Counted from the first letter of the stretch, positions 8,480-18,860 are shown. The stretch: DNA of 64,000 nt from Flavobacterium sp. (GCA_014377455.1 JACMPO010000077.1:62001-126000); one strand, 5' to 3'. The notes: generated from the letters alone by a model not told the origin. Made by a program: numbers and translations.

Positions 8480-9811
8480 TTAATAATGAAAATGTTTACT
8501 CTCTTCAATAAACGGATTGCGTTTTGGTAATAATGGTACTTTTGTTAAAGCCGTGAATACAACAAAAATAAATAAACCTAAAAAGAAAAATATTGATGCT
8601 ATTTCCGAAACCCCAATGAACCATTGCCCACCAACTGTTGCTGGCATTACCATGTTGAAAAAGTCAACATAGTGACCACACAAGATAACTACTCCTGCTC
8701 CAACAATAATTGGAGCAATTCTTTTGAAATCTGTATTTATCAGAACTAATATTGGGAAAACAAAATTCATCACTACGGCTCCAAAAAATGGCAAATTATA
8801 CAGTTCTATTCTTGTTTTAAAATAAGTAACTTCCTCTGGAATATTTGCATACCAAATAAGCATGAATTGGGAAAACCATAAATAAGTCCAAAAAACACTA
8901 ATTCCAAACATAAATTTAGATAGATCATGAATATGGCTTGAATTTACATGCTCTAAATATCCTTTCGATTTAAGATACAAGGTAACCATTGAAATAGTAG
9001 TAATACCACTTACAAAAAAACTAGCAAACACATACCACCCAAAAAGTGTACTAAACCAATGTGGATCAAACGACATTAACCAATCCCAAGACATAATAGA
9101 CTCTGAAACAATAAAAAATACTAAAAATGCAGCGGACATTTTAAAATTCTTCTTATAAAAAGTATTATCTGTTGCTTCATCTTGAGCTAGACAATTTTTT
9201 CGTGAAAAGTAACGGTACAGATTCCAACCCAGTAAAAAAATTGCAGCTCTTGAAATCCAAAATGCAAAATTTAAATATCCAGATTTACCTGCAATCATTT
9301 CGTCATAATTTGCACTACCTTTAGTTGTGATTCCCTCATCAAGCCATGTGAAGATGTGATTTACGTGAAAACCTGAAAGTAATAGAAGTACGAAAAAAAT
9401 GATAGAACCTACGGGTAAATAAGCTGTTATTCCTTGCATTACTCTGAATAAAACTGGCGACCAACCAGCTTGTGCAACTTGCTGTATAGCATAAAATGCA
9501 AGTGAACCAAGTGTTACTAACATAAAAAATATACATGCAACATAAAGAGCTGACCAAGGCTTGTTTTGTAATTGATGGTACATAAGTTCAACATGCTCTT
9601 CATGCTCGACTTTTAATTCTGCTGAGGATTTATGCTTTTCTTTTGAACTAACAGTCTCACTATGTCCTTCATGATGGCTTTCTGATGCTAGCAAAGTTTC
9701 TACTTGCTTCAAATCCTTAGGTGCAGTGTAAAAACCATATCCAATACCTAATAAACCAAGTAGCATTAAGATAAAAGAAATATTTTTTAATTTATTTGAA
9801 AATGTATACAT
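8480..9811 (-). CDS. actF: Alternative complex III subunit ActF
   Basis: A 443-residue polytopic membrane protein, the quinol:cytochrome c oxidoreductase membrane subunit of ACIII that resembles ActC/NrfD. About ten membrane helices are visible, with conserved segments SESIMSWDWLMSFDPHWFSTLFGWYVFASFF and YLWFSQFMLIWYANIPEE. Between helices one and two is a periplasmic loop rich in His and Glu (about residues 38-76). In the family it helps form the membrane part of the menaquinol-oxidising complex. It lies 30 bases after actE and 20 bases before coxB, linking ACIII to the oxidase in one operon. Confidence 0.93.
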   Translation of the reverse strand: MYTFSNKLKNISFILMLLGLLGIGYGFYTAPKDLKQVETLLASESHHEGHSETVSSKEKHKSSAELKVEHEEHVELMYHQLQNKPWSALYVACIFFMLVTLGSLAFYAIQQVAQAGWSPVLFRVMQGITAYLPVGSIIFFVLLLLSGFHVNHIFTWLDEGITTKGSANYDEMIAGKSGYLNFAFWISRAAIFLLGWNLYRYFSRKNCLAQDEATDNTFYKKNFKMSAAFLVFFIVSESIMSWDWLMSFDPHWFSTLFGWYVFASFFVSGITTISMVTLYLKSKGYLEHVNSSHIHDLSKFMFGISVFWTYLWFSQFMLIWYANIPEEVTYFKTRIELYNLPFFGAVVMNFVFPILVLINTDFKRIAPIIVGAGVVILCGHYVDFFNMVMPATVGGQWFIGVSEIASIFFFLGLFIFVVFTALTKVPLLPKRNPFIEESKHFHY

Positions 9812-9841
9812 ATCTATAACAATAACTGTTTGTTCTATATT

Positions 9842-10402
9842 TTATAATTCACTTTTTAATTTCATTACATAAGCAGCAACATTCCAACGTTCAGTTTGAT
9901 TTAGCTGATTAGAATAAGGACCCATTGAATTTAACCCAAAAGTAATAACATGGTTAACACTACCCGTAGTAATTTCTCTGTCTGCATAACTTGGTACTCC
10001 AAGGTACTTACCTTGTGTAACTAGTTTTCCTTTACCATTACCAGCATTTCCATGACAAATTGCACAATAAATCTCAAATAATTCCTGACCCTTAACCATA
10101 TCTACCGACGTGGAATCAAGTGGTGACTTGGAATTTAATTTTGCTAGGTTATAACCTTCTGTAGTATTTGCATACTCATAAGGAACAAAACCTCTTTTAA
10201 TAGTATGAGATGGAGGCAACTGACCTTCTTTTCCCTTTAAACCATAAGGTGAATTAAAAGCATTTGATTCAGAGTAGGTCTCGTAAGCTACAGATTCATA
10301 CATATTTGGCATGTATTGGTAATTAGGTTTATTACTTCTTTTACAAGATGCAAAACATAATAAAATTCCTAAAATAAATGAGATTTTAAATATACTTTTC
10401 AT
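9842..10402 (-). CDS. actE: Alternative complex III subunit ActE, monohaem cytochrome c
   Basis: A 186-residue secreted lipoprotein cytochrome. The signal peptide ends in a lipobox with Cys20 (LLCFASC). One haem site, CAICHG near residue 115, is followed by a candidate Met ligand in GLNSMGPYSNQL, the usual class I arrangement. In ACIII this subunit sits on the periplasmic side and passes electrons from the ActB/ActA side towards the oxidase. The gene is packed 2 bases after actD and 30 bases before actF. Confidence 0.94.
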   Translation of the reverse strand: MKSIFKISFILGILLCFASCKRSNKPNYQYMPNMYESVAYETYSESNAFNSPYGLKGKEGQLPPSHTIKRGFVPYEYANTTEGYNLAKLNSKSPLDSTSVDMVKGQELFEIYCAICHGNAGNGKGKLVTQGKYLGVPSYADREITTGSVNHVITFGLNSMGPYSNQLNQTERWNVAAYVMKLKSEL

Positions 10403-10404
10403 AA

Positions 10405-10929
10405 TTATATTTTATCAATTACTTTAACTTCTACTGCACCAGTTGTTGCTAGAAAAGATGTTAACTCTTCCTCATTATTATTAACAGCTATCTCCATTAA
10501 AAAATGATCATCAGTTGTTCGCACATCAGGATTTTCAGCAACTTTAAATGGCCACAATTTACTTCTCATATAGAATGTAATTACCATTAAGTGCGCAGCA
10601 AAGAACACTGTTAATTCAAACATAACCGGTACAAAAGCTGGCATATTTTGAATGTAACTCATGCTTGGTTTTCCACCAATATCCTGAGGCCAATCTTGAA
10701 TCATTATATAATCCATCATTAGGGTTGCAACTCCTAAACCTATACATCCATAAATAAAAGAACATATGGCTAAACGCGTCGGTGCCAATCCCATCGCTTT
10801 GTCAAGTCCGTGAACTGGAAAAGGCGTAAAAACTTCTTCAATATGATGATTTGCAGCTCTAGTTTGCTTCACAGCTTCCATTAAAACATCATCATCATTA
10901 TATATGGCATAAACTACTCTATTACTCAT
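10405..10929 (-). CDS. actD: Alternative complex III subunit ActD (DUF3341)
   Basis: A 174-residue DUF3341 protein with a cytoplasmic N-terminal domain (residues 1-52) and a two-helix hairpin (about 54-74 and 96-117). The family motifs are EVFTPFPVHGLDKAMGL and FVPVMFELTVFFAAH. In the known ACIII structures ActD is an accessory subunit without cofactors. It overlaps the 3' end of actC by 8 bases and is followed by actE after 2 bases. Confidence 0.94.
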   Translation of the reverse strand: MSNRVVYAIYNDDDVLMEAVKQTRAANHHIEEVFTPFPVHGLDKAMGLAPTRLAICSFIYGCIGLGVATLMMDYIMIQDWPQDIGGKPSMSYIQNMPAFVPVMFELTVFFAAHLMVITFYMRSKLWPFKVAENPDVRTTDDHFLMEIAVNNNEEELTSFLATTGAVEVKVIDKI

Positions 10930-12325
10930 GGTGTGAATCTTTATTTGCTTCTCTTGCTCTTTTAAAATTTTCGCCAGATGATTTTAAAATTGTTTTTACT
11001 TCAGCTTGTGCAATCACAGGGAATGTTCTGGCATATAAAAGAAATAAAACAAAGAAAAAACCAATTGTTCCTATAAATATTCCTATATCGACAAAAGTTG
11101 GGGAAAACATTGTCCATGAAGATGGTAAATAATCTCTATGAAGTGATGTTACGATAATTACGAAACGCTCAAACCACATCCCTATATTTACAACTATCGA
11201 AATTATAAAAGAAAACATTATGCTTGTTCTCAACTTTTTTGACCACATAAATTGTGGTGAAAAAACATTACATGTCATCATTGACCAATATGCCCACCAA
11301 TATGGGCCAGTAGCTCTGTTTAAAAATGCATATTGTTCATATTCAACACCAGAATACCAAGCTACGAAAAGTTCCGTAATGTATGCAACACCAACGATAG
11401 AACCTGTAATCATGATTACGATATTCATCAACTCTATGTGTTGTACTGTAATATAAGCTTCAAGGTTAGATACCTTTCTCATAATGATCAGTAACGTATT
11501 TACCATTGCAAAACCTGAGAAAACCGCACCTGCAACAAAATATGGTGGAAAAATTGTGGTATGCCAACCTGGAACTACAGAGGTAGCAAAGTCAAAAGAT
11601 ACAATTGTGTGAACAGAAAGCACTAACGGTGTAGCTAACCCTGCAAGTACGAGAGAAACTTCCTCAAAACGTTGCCAATCTTTAGCTCTTCCACTCCATC
11701 CAAAACTCAATATTGTATATATTTTCTTTGTAAAAGGTGTAACAGCTCTGTCACGTAACATCGCAAAATCGGGTAATAATCCTGTCCACCAAAACACTAA
11801 TGAAACCGATAAATAAGTTGATATTGCAAATACATCCCAAAGAAGAGGTGAATTAAAATTTACCCATAATGATCCAAACTGATTGGGAATAGGAACAACC
11901 CAATAAGCTAACCAAGGTCTTCCCATGTGGATTATTGGAAATAAACCCGCTTGTATTACAGAGAAAATAGTCATTGCTTCTGCCGATCTGTTAATCGCCA
12001 TTCTCCAGCGTTGACGAAAAAGTAAAAGCACAGCAGAAATTAGGGTTCCTGCGTGACCGATACCTACCCACCAAACGAAGTTAGTAATATCCCAAGCCCA
12101 ACCAACAGTTTTATTTAATCCCCAAACACCAATACCAGTTGATATAGTGTAAATAATACAACCTAATCCCCACAAAAAGGCAATTAAGGCGATAGAAAAT
12201 ACGGTCCACCATTGTTTATTAGCTTTACCTTCGACAGGAGCAGCAACATCAACTGTTACATCATGATAACTTTTATCACCTATAACTAAAGGTTTCCTAA
12301 TGGGTGCTTCGTAATGAGACGACAT
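10922..12325 (-). CDS. actC: Alternative complex III subunit ActC (NrfD-like)
   Basis: A 467-residue polytopic NrfD/PsrC-family membrane protein, the likely menaquinol-oxidising subunit that couples to the ActB iron-sulphur chain. About ten helices are visible; characteristic segments are ITNFVWWVGIGHAGTLISAVLLLFRQ, PIIHMGRPWLAYW and a central HTIVSFDFATSVVPGWHTTIFPPYFVAGA. The N-terminal ~40 residues are cytoplasmic. It is separated from actB by 122 bases, the largest gap in the operon, and overlaps actD by 8 bases. Confidence 0.95.
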   Translation of the reverse strand: MSSHYEAPIRKPLVIGDKSYHDVTVDVAAPVEGKANKQWWTVFSIALIAFLWGLGCIIYTISTGIGVWGLNKTVGWAWDITNFVWWVGIGHAGTLISAVLLLFRQRWRMAINRSAEAMTIFSVIQAGLFPIIHMGRPWLAYWVVPIPNQFGSLWVNFNSPLLWDVFAISTYLSVSLVFWWTGLLPDFAMLRDRAVTPFTKKIYTILSFGWSGRAKDWQRFEEVSLVLAGLATPLVLSVHTIVSFDFATSVVPGWHTTIFPPYFVAGAVFSGFAMVNTLLIIMRKVSNLEAYITVQHIELMNIVIMITGSIVGVAYITELFVAWYSGVEYEQYAFLNRATGPYWWAYWSMMTCNVFSPQFMWSKKLRTSIMFSFIISIVVNIGMWFERFVIIVTSLHRDYLPSSWTMFSPTFVDIGIFIGTIGFFFVLFLLYARTFPVIAQAEVKTILKSSGENFKRAREANKDSHHE

Positions 12326-12447
12326 AATTTGAATTTAGATTTCGGTTTTTATAAATTTGATTAAGGGTATCAGAACAATTAATCTATATTTAGCTAAAAC
12401 TTTTAATTTATATTATTTTATTCTTTTTACAATCAGTAAAATCTGTT

Positions 12448-15400
12448 TTAAACATTTCTTACTTTAACATGATATACTACATTTGGTTTTGTACCTACAT
12501 GCTCTAACAAATGATACATTCTTTTATCTTGAATTAGAGTAGCAACCTTGGAATCTTTATCATTAATATCTCCAAAAACCATGGCTCCAGTAGAACATGC
12601 ACTAGAACAAGCAGTTTGAAATTCACCATCTTTAATTACTCGTCCATCACGTTTGGCGTCAAGTATTGTTTTTTGAGTTTTTTGAATACACAAAGAACAT
12701 TTTTCCATTACACCACGAGAACGAACATTTACATCTGGATTGATAACCATACGACCTAAATCGTCATTCATAAAATAATCGAATTCACTATTTTTATTGT
12801 ATAAAAACCAGTTAAATCTTCTAACTTTATAAGGACAGTTGTTTGCACAATAACGAGTTCCTACGCATCTGTTATAAGCCATATGGTTTTGACCTTGACG
12901 ACTATGAGATGTTGCTGCAACGGGACAAACTGTTTCACACGGAGCGTGATTACAGTGTTGACACATTACTGGCTGAAAAGCTACCTGCGGATTGGCAGCA
13001 GGACTTTCCATCTCACCAAAGCCTCCAAGCGAACCTTTATCTCCAAAAAGGCCTTCAAAATTCTCTTTCTTTTCGTTGTCTCCTTCAAAAGTATCTTCAG
13101 ATGAGTAATATCTATCAATTCGCAACCAATGCATATCACGACTTCTTCTGACTTCTGATTTACCAACAACTGGAACATTATTTTCAGCGTGACATGCTAT
13201 TACACATGCTCCACAGCCTGTACATGCATTTAAATCGATAGATAAATTAAAATGATGTCCAACTGAACGATCAAACGATTCCCACAAATCTACTTTAGTT
13301 GCTTCAACTTCTTTATGATCTAGAGATACCATTGGAACTGGATTCCAAATCTTAGCATTTTTAGTATTAAAAATTTCTAATGAAGTCTCTCTAACTATAT
13401 CGCCACGCCCCATAAGGGTTTTTTGAGATTGAACCGAAGCAAATTCATGTTCACCAGACGCTTTGGAAATCTTAACAGATTGTACATTGTTAAAACCACT
13501 ATATAACGCATATGCATTTAATCCAACCTGCATTTCTTCTTTGAGAGCAGCTTTTTTTCCGTATCCTAGTGCTAATCCCACTGTACCTATTGCTTGTCCT
13601 GGTTGAACAATAACGGGTACATTTTGCAATTTTACTCCGTTTACTTCTAAATCGGCATAACTTCCGTTTAAACCTCCGTTAGCCACTATTCTATTTTCAA
13701 AACCTAACTTTTTAGAATCTGAAATGGAAACAGTTACATAGTTATCCCATGAAACTCGTGTTATTGGATCAGGAAATTCCTGCAACCATGGATTGTTTGC
13801 CTGCTGACCATCTCCTAAACCTGTTTTAGTGTATAAAACTAATTCATATTCTCCTGCTGATTTAGTTTTCGCTAACTCATTTGCAGCAGAACTATAATCT
13901 GCAGTACCACCTGATACACTTGAAGTACCGCTAGAAATTAAACCATCATGAAGTACTTTATTCCAAGAACTTCCAGCAATAGCTGTTGCAGAATTTATTT
14001 TTATATAATCGTAATAGGTACCAGTGATGCCATTCCAAGACATTAAAGCTTCCTGGAATTGTTTGGTATTAAATAATGGACGAATAGTAGGTTGTGTTAA
14101 AGAATAAGTGCCTTTAGTCAAAACATTATCGTTCCACGATTCCAAATAATGCGGAGTTGCAGCTGCAATAGTCGTTTTTTCAGCAGTTTCATCTTCCTTT
14201 AGTGAAAAAGCTACTGATAATTTAACTTTTTTCAGACCATCTATAAATGATTTACTATTTGCTAAAGTGTACACAGGGTTAACGCCACTCATAATCAATG
14301 TATGGACAGACCCAGCATTCATATCTGAAATTAATTGAGATACTTTTTCGTTGGAACCTTTTCTAATATATCGAACACCAACTCCCACAAAAGCTTCGCT
14401 TGCAAGAACTTGATTAATAGCCAATACTAATAGTTGCGCATTTTTATCTTGAATACCTGAAATCAATAAACCCTTACTACCAGCAGTTTTTAACTGTTGA
14501 GTAGCTTTTACCACTTCTGGTTCATTTTCTATTTTACCCGTAGGAATATTTGAGTTTGTAACAATATTATAAATTTTTACTAATGCCTGTTTTTGATTTG
14601 CAACAGTCATTGGAATTCTTTTATCAGAAGCTGCGCCAGATAATGTCATATTCGACTCAAACTGAAAATGTTTAGTCATTTTACCTGATTTAGGAACTCT
14701 TACTTGAGCGAAACCTGCATCAAAACCACCACCTTGCCAATCTCCAAGAAAATCTGCATTTAACGATACAATTACTCCTGTTGCTTTCGAAAAATCGTAA
14801 TCTACTAAACCTCGCTCACCATAAACTGTTTCGTATGCATCTAATGCACTTGATTCTGAAACCGCATCATAAACAACATGTTTAGCAGTAGGATTTTTTG
14901 ATATAAATTCAGTAATTAATTTTTCAGTGGAAGGACTTGCAAGCGTATTTGTTAACAAAACAACCTGTTTACCAGATGTCTTTGCTTCGTCTAAATTTGT
15001 TTTAATTTTCGCATCAACTTCACTCCATGATGTACTTTTAGCACTAATTTTTGGAGATTTTAGTCTCATACTATCATACAACGATAAAACCGATGCGTGT
15101 ACTCTAGCGTTAGCAGCAAACTTTGCCCCTTCAATTGTATTATTTTCTATTTTAATAGGGCGACCTTCTCGAGTTTTAACTAAAAGATTTGCAAAATCAA
15201 ACCCATCAAACATGGTTGTTGCATAATAGTCTGCAACTCCAGGTATAATCGATTCTGGCTGCACAACATAAGGAATAGCTTTGTGAACTGGTCCTTCACA
15301 TGCTGCTAGTGATGCTGCTGCAGTAGTGAAACCAACATACTTTAAGAAATCTCGACGAGTAGTTGATGAAGATGACAACGACTCACTAGATAAAAATTCT

Positions 15401-15507
15401 TCTGTTGGAATTTCTTCTACAAATTCGTTATTTCTAAGCGCCTCAACAATAGAACTATTTCCGTTTAGTTCTTCAACACTTTTCCAGTATTTTTTGTTAG
15501 ATGACAT
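12448..15507 (-). CDS. actB: Alternative complex III subunit ActB (molybdopterin oxidoreductase-like with Fe-S domain)
   Basis: A 1019-residue fusion of a molybdopterin-oxidoreductase-like region (about 90-730) and a four-cluster ferredoxin domain (about 745-970). The N-terminus holds a Tat-like TTRRDFLKYVGFTTAAASLAAC signal around residue 50, with a lipobox-like Cys. Cluster motifs: CTGCGACVIACHAENNVP, CQHCNHAPCETVCPVAATSH, CVGTRYCANNCPYKVRRFNW and CSLCIQKTQ...CSSACSTGAMVFGD. The molybdopterin part is known in this family to carry no cofactor. It relays electrons between ActC and the ActA/ActE haems. It lies 72 bases after actA. Confidence 0.96.
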   Translation of the reverse strand: MSSNKKYWKSVEELNGNSSIVEALRNNEFVEEIPTEEFLSSESLSSSSTTRRDFLKYVGFTTAAASLAACEGPVHKAIPYVVQPESIIPGVADYYATTMFDGFDFANLLVKTREGRPIKIENNTIEGAKFAANARVHASVLSLYDSMRLKSPKISAKSTSWSEVDAKIKTNLDEAKTSGKQVVLLTNTLASPSTEKLITEFISKNPTAKHVVYDAVSESSALDAYETVYGERGLVDYDFSKATGVIVSLNADFLGDWQGGGFDAGFAQVRVPKSGKMTKHFQFESNMTLSGAASDKRIPMTVANQKQALVKIYNIVTNSNIPTGKIENEPEVVKATQQLKTAGSKGLLISGIQDKNAQLLVLAINQVLASEAFVGVGVRYIRKGSNEKVSQLISDMNAGSVHTLIMSGVNPVYTLANSKSFIDGLKKVKLSVAFSLKEDETAEKTTIAAATPHYLESWNDNVLTKGTYSLTQPTIRPLFNTKQFQEALMSWNGITGTYYDYIKINSATAIAGSSWNKVLHDGLISSGTSSVSGGTADYSSAANELAKTKSAGEYELVLYTKTGLGDGQQANNPWLQEFPDPITRVSWDNYVTVSISDSKKLGFENRIVANGGLNGSYADLEVNGVKLQNVPVIVQPGQAIGTVGLALGYGKKAALKEEMQVGLNAYALYSGFNNVQSVKISKASGEHEFASVQSQKTLMGRGDIVRETSLEIFNTKNAKIWNPVPMVSLDHKEVEATKVDLWESFDRSVGHHFNLSIDLNACTGCGACVIACHAENNVPVVGKSEVRRSRDMHWLRIDRYYSSEDTFEGDNEKKENFEGLFGDKGSLGGFGEMESPAANPQVAFQPVMCQHCNHAPCETVCPVAATSHSRQGQNHMAYNRCVGTRYCANNCPYKVRRFNWFLYNKNSEFDYFMNDDLGRMVINPDVNVRSRGVMEKCSLCIQKTQKTILDAKRDGRVIKDGEFQTACSSACSTGAMVFGDINDKDSKVATLIQDKRMYHLLEHVGTKPNVVYHVKVRNV

Positions 15508-15579
15508 TGTATATAGATATTAGCTTCTTAATTATTAATTTAAATTGTATGCAAGAACTATTTTAAAGACATAAAGTTT

Positions 15580-16947
15580 TTAGTAATGGCATTTGCCACA
15601 TTCTAGTCCTCCCATTTGAGCGGCAGTTAATTTATCAACGCCATATTTTTTTGAAAGTTCATCGTGGATTTTAGTGTAATATGCGTTACCTTCCATTTTT
15701 ACCTCGGTCTCTCTATGACAATTAATACACCATCCCATAGTTAGTGGAGCAAATTGCTTTTGAATTTCGTAAGTTTGAACTGGGCCATGACATTTTTGAC
15801 ATTCAATACCTGCAACAGTTACGTGCTGTGAGTGATTAAAATATGCGAAGTCTGGTAAATTGTGAATCCGAACCCACTTTACTGGTTGCGTTACGCCTGT
15901 GTACTTTTGAGTAGTAACATCCCAACCAACAGCTGTGTATAATTTTTTAATTTCACCATCATAAAATGCTTTAGTATGATCTGGCGTTGCAGTTGTATCT
16001 GATACCTCAGCAATATTTTTGTGGCAGTTCATACAAATATTTAATGATGGAATACCAGCATTTTTACTGACACGTGCTGCAGAATGACAATATTTGCAAT
16101 TTATACCATTACTTCCGGCATGAATTCTGTGAGAATAATGTATGGGCTGAATTGGTTGATAATCCTGATTTACTCCTATTTGCATTAAAAAACCATATAC
16201 AAAATAAGCACTCATTAACATTAGAAATACAACCGATACAAATATTAAAAATTGGTTTTTGGCGAATGCACGTGGAATATTTAAAAAATCAATCTTTTTA
16301 GTTGATACTTCAATGCCATTCGCTTTGGCTACCTTGGTTAAAATGTTGTTTACCATAAAAAGCAATACAACTAATAATGCTAAAACAAAACCCAAAACTC
16401 CCAGAACTAAGCTGTTTGAAACTCCAGAATTTGCGCTTCCACCACTTCCCGGAAGAGGAGCTGTACCTGCAACAGCCTTTGCTGGCTCAGGTATTGGTTC
16501 CGATGTGTAAGCAATAATATTATCTATATCTACATTTGTAAGATTAGGAAATGCAGTCATAACGGAAGGTTTATTTTCTTCCCACAATTTTACCGCATCT
16601 GGATCTCCGGATTTAATTAATGCTGTGCTGTTGTGAATCCAACCATAAAACCAATCTTTTTTATGCCGTTGCGCAACATTTCTTAAAGCTGGTCCAGTCA
16701 TTTTAGCATCCATTTTATGACAAGATGCACAATTTCCATTAAATAATTCTTTTCCTTTAACTGGGTCTGCAGTTGAAGCCACTACTGCTGGAGCTGGAGC
16801 AACAGCTGAATTAGCCACTGGCGGTGCAGTAGTCTTGGGAGTAGAAACTTTTTCTTGAGCAAATGATGGTAAAGAAAACGTTAGCAATAAAGCTATACTA
16901 AATAAGTAAATTCTTGAGATCGAATTATGGTTACCCATTTTTTTCAT
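15580..16947 (-). CDS. actA: Alternative complex III subunit ActA, multihaem cytochrome c with extra N-terminal haem domain
   Basis: About 455 residues from the start MKKMGNHNS; an in-frame ATG 10 codons upstream is also possible. A signal peptide (LLLTFSLPSFAQ) precedes a class I-type cytochrome c domain with CASCHK and a candidate Met ligand (SVMTAFPNL). Two membrane helices follow (about 180-200 and 230-255), then a region with five further CXXCH sites: CKYCH, CMNCH, CQKCH, CINCH and CGKCH, the last 3 residues from the end. The pentahaem part matches ActA; the N-terminal monohaem domain is an additional fusion that may shuttle electrons to the oxidase. First gene of the act-cox operon, with a good promoter about 80-105 bases upstream. 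Confidence 0.95.
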   Translation of the reverse strand: MKKMGNHNSISRIYLFSIALLLTFSLPSFAQEKVSTPKTTAPPVANSAVAPAPAVVASTADPVKGKELFNGNCASCHKMDAKMTGPALRNVAQRHKKDWFYGWIHNSTALIKSGDPDAVKLWEENKPSVMTAFPNLTNVDIDNIIAYTSEPIPEPAKAVAGTAPLPGSGGSANSGVSNSLVLGVLGFVLALLVVLLFMVNNILTKVAKANGIEVSTKKIDFLNIPRAFAKNQFLIFVSVVFLMLMSAYFVYGFLMQIGVNQDYQPIQPIHYSHRIHAGSNGINCKYCHSAARVSKNAGIPSLNICMNCHKNIAEVSDTTATPDHTKAFYDGEIKKLYTAVGWDVTTQKYTGVTQPVKWVRIHNLPDFAYFNHSQHVTVAGIECQKCHGPVQTYEIQKQFAPLTMGWCINCHRETEVKMEGNAYYTKIHDELSKKYGVDKLTAAQMGGLECGKCHY

Positions 16948-17025
16948 ATCGTAAATAATTTTCGGCTGTTTTGGCATGATTTTTCCAATTCACAGAACAA
17001 ATCAAAGCGATTTATAAAACTTGCA

Positions 17026-17054
17026 CAAAAATACGACATCTATACTATTCACAA
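17026..17054 (-). promoter_or_regulatory. Promoter of the act-cox operon
   Basis: On the minus strand a TTG (17052-17054) is followed after 18 bases by TATTTTTG (17026-17033). This matches the Flavobacterium-type arrangement TTG-N(17-23)-TAnnTTTG. The leader to the preferred actA start is about 75 bases. Confidence 0.65.
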
Positions 17055-17172
17055 AACCTTATATATACCTTAATTATTAATTTATAATTATTCTAAATAA
17101 CAACAAGAGCTTTGTTGAATAAAAGAAGTATTACATTTACATATAAATCAAATCATTATAAAGTTTCTATCA

Positions 17173-17547
17173 ATGAAGCCAATACTCAAATTAACTTTTT
17201 TTTTAATCTTTTTTACAATAACAGCGTGCTCTTTCGGACAAGGCGTGTTCGTTAATCAGGATCCAAAGTTTGAACAACTTTTGAATGAAAAACGAAAAGT
17301 AAATTCATCCATTTATGTATCTGGCTGTTATAAAATCCAAATTTTTAACGGTACTAGTGATGAATCGAAAAAAGCGTTAGTCGAGTTTAAAAAAGAAAAT
17401 AAAAACCAAGATGCAACAATAGTTTTTAGCACTCCTTATTATAAAGTGTGGGTTGGAAATTACAAAACTAGAATCGAGGCAGAAAAAAATGTTCTACTAT
17501 TACGGAAAAAGTATCCGAATTCTATTCTTATTAAACCCAGTTTGTAA
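17173..17547 (+). CDS. Secreted SPOR-domain protein
   Basis: A 124-residue exported protein. The signal peptide has either a lipobox (TITAC, Cys19) or a type I site after SFGQ. The C-terminal part (about 50-124) fits a SPOR fold, which binds denuded glycan strands of peptidoglycan: YKIQIFNGTSDESKKALVEF, then YYKVWVGNYKTRIEAEKNVLLLRKKYPNSILI. The region between signal and SPOR is short. The gene stands alone, divergent from actA, and shares a convergent terminator with clpX. Confidence 0.82.
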   Translation: MKPILKLTFFLIFFTITACSFGQGVFVNQDPKFEQLLNEKRKVNSSIYVSGCYKIQIFNGTSDESKKALVEFKKENKNQDATIVFSTPYYKVWVGNYKTRIEAEKNVLLLRKKYPNSILIKPSL

Positions 17548-17571
17548 CCTAATTTTATTGATTGAATAAAA

Positions 17572-17605
17572 AATGCCCCAAGAGAATTAATACTTTTGGG
17601 GCATT
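17572..17605. terminator. Convergent terminator between SPOR gene and clpX
   Basis: Inverted repeat AATGCCCCAA...TTGGGGCATT, extendable with one G-U pair to about 13 bp, with flanking A and T runs. It lies between the two convergent stop codons and can serve both strands. Confidence 0.88.
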
Positions 17606-17624
17606 CTAGTTTCAAAAAATACTT

Positions 17625-18860
17625 TTAAGAAGCTATTTCGAGTCGTTTCAATAAATTTTTATTTAAAGCATCTTCTGTGTACAATTTATCAATATGTAAT
17701 ACTTTTTCATTTGAACTAGGCAAATCATACATGGCATCGGTCAAAATAGCTTCACATAATGAACGTAAACCTCGAGCCCCAAGTTTATATTCTAATGCTT
17801 TTGAAACAATATAATCGAGCGCTTCGTCTGAAATAGTAAATACTACTTCATCCATTAAAAACAACTTTTCATATTGTTTTATTAAAGCATTTTTTGGTTT
17901 GGTTAAAATGGCACGCAATGTATCTCTATCTAATGGATCCATGTAAGTTAAAACCGGTAGTCGACCAATTATTTCTGGAATCAAACCGAAATCCTTTATG
18001 TCCTTAGGAATAACATATTGGAGTAAATTTTCTTTATCTATATTATCCGCATTTTGTGATGTACTGTAACCTATAGCCTGACGATTCAATCTTTTAGAAA
18101 TAATTCGCTCAATACCATCAAAAGCGCCACCGGCAATAAACAAAATATTTTGGGTATTTACCTCTACAAATTTTTGATCTGGATGTTTTCGTCCACCTTT
18201 TGGTGGGACATTAACAACTGTACCTTCTAAAAGTTTTAGCAATGCTTGTTGCACTCCTTCGCCAGATACATCTCTGGTAATAGATGGATTGTCACTTTTA
18301 CGTGCAATTTTATCAATTTCATCAATAAAAACGATTCCTCTTTCAGCCTTAGCCACATCATAATCTGCAGCCTGTAGTAAACGTGTTAAAATACTTTCGA
18401 CATCTTCACCAACGTAACCCGCTTCGGTTAAAACGGTTGCGTCAACTATTGCTAAAGGAACATCGAGCATTTTAGCTATTGTTTTTGCAACTAATGTTTT
18501 TCCAGTTCCAGTTTGTCCAACCATAATAATATTTGATTTTTCAATCTCAACATCATCGTTTGAACTGTGTTGCATCAACCGTTTATAGTGATTGTAAACC
18601 GCAACAGACATTACTTTTTTAGTTTGATCTTGACCTATAACATATTCATCAAGAAAAGCTCTAATTTCTTTTGGCTTTCGCAGAATTAAATCGGCAACTA
18701 CTTTTTTAGTATTTCCATTGGTTTTAAATTCTTCTAAAACTATACCGTGTGCTTGTTCAATACAACGATCACAAATATGTGCGTTTATTCCAGCAATTAA
18801 TAAATTGGTTTCAGGTTTTTTCCTTCCACAGAAAGAACATTCTAGTGTTTCTTTTGCCAT
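17625..18860 (-). CDS. clpX: ATP-dependent Clp protease ATP-binding subunit ClpX
   Basis: A 411-residue AAA+ unfoldase that feeds substrates to ClpP. The N-terminal zinc-binding domain has four Cys ([10 protein letters not shown] and CDRCIEQAH). Walker A is [13 protein letters not shown], Walker B is [13 protein letters not shown]; the pore loop region GYVGEDVES and the sensor region [16 protein letters not shown] are present. The ClpP-contact loop sequence IGRLPV is visible near residue 285. It follows clpP by 86 bases; that gap is largely filled by a pair of inverted repeats. Confidence 0.97.
   Translation of the reverse strand: MAKETLECSFCGRKKPETNLLIAGINAHICDRCIEQAHGIVLEEFKTNGNTKKVVADLILRKPKEIRAFLDEYVIGQDQTKKVMSVAVYNHYKRLMQHSSNDDVEIEKSNIIMVGQTGTGKTLVAKTIAKMLDVPLAIVDATVLTEAGYVGEDVESILTRLLQAADYDVAKAERGIVFIDEIDKIARKSDNPSITRDVSGEGVQQALLKLLEGTVVNVPPKGGRKHPDQKFVEVNTQNILFIAGGAFDGIERIISKRLNRQAIGYSTSQNADNIDKENLLQYVIPKDIKDFGLIPEIIGRLPVLTYMDPLDRDTLRAILTKPKNALIKQYEKLFLMDEVVFTISDEALDYIVSKALEYKLGARGLRSLCEAILTDAMYDLPSSNEKVLHIDKLYTEDALNKNLLKRLEIAS

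Noticed and set aside
12326..12447. Internal promoter or riboswitch in the 122-base actB-actC gap
   Set aside because: No TAnnTTTG box, strong hairpin or conserved element could be read on the minus strand; only AT-rich spacer is seen.
12843..13178. Three overlapping frames of 65-102 codons within actB
   Set aside because: They lie in or opposite the strongly conserved Fe-S region of actB and have no family features; shadows of coding sequence.
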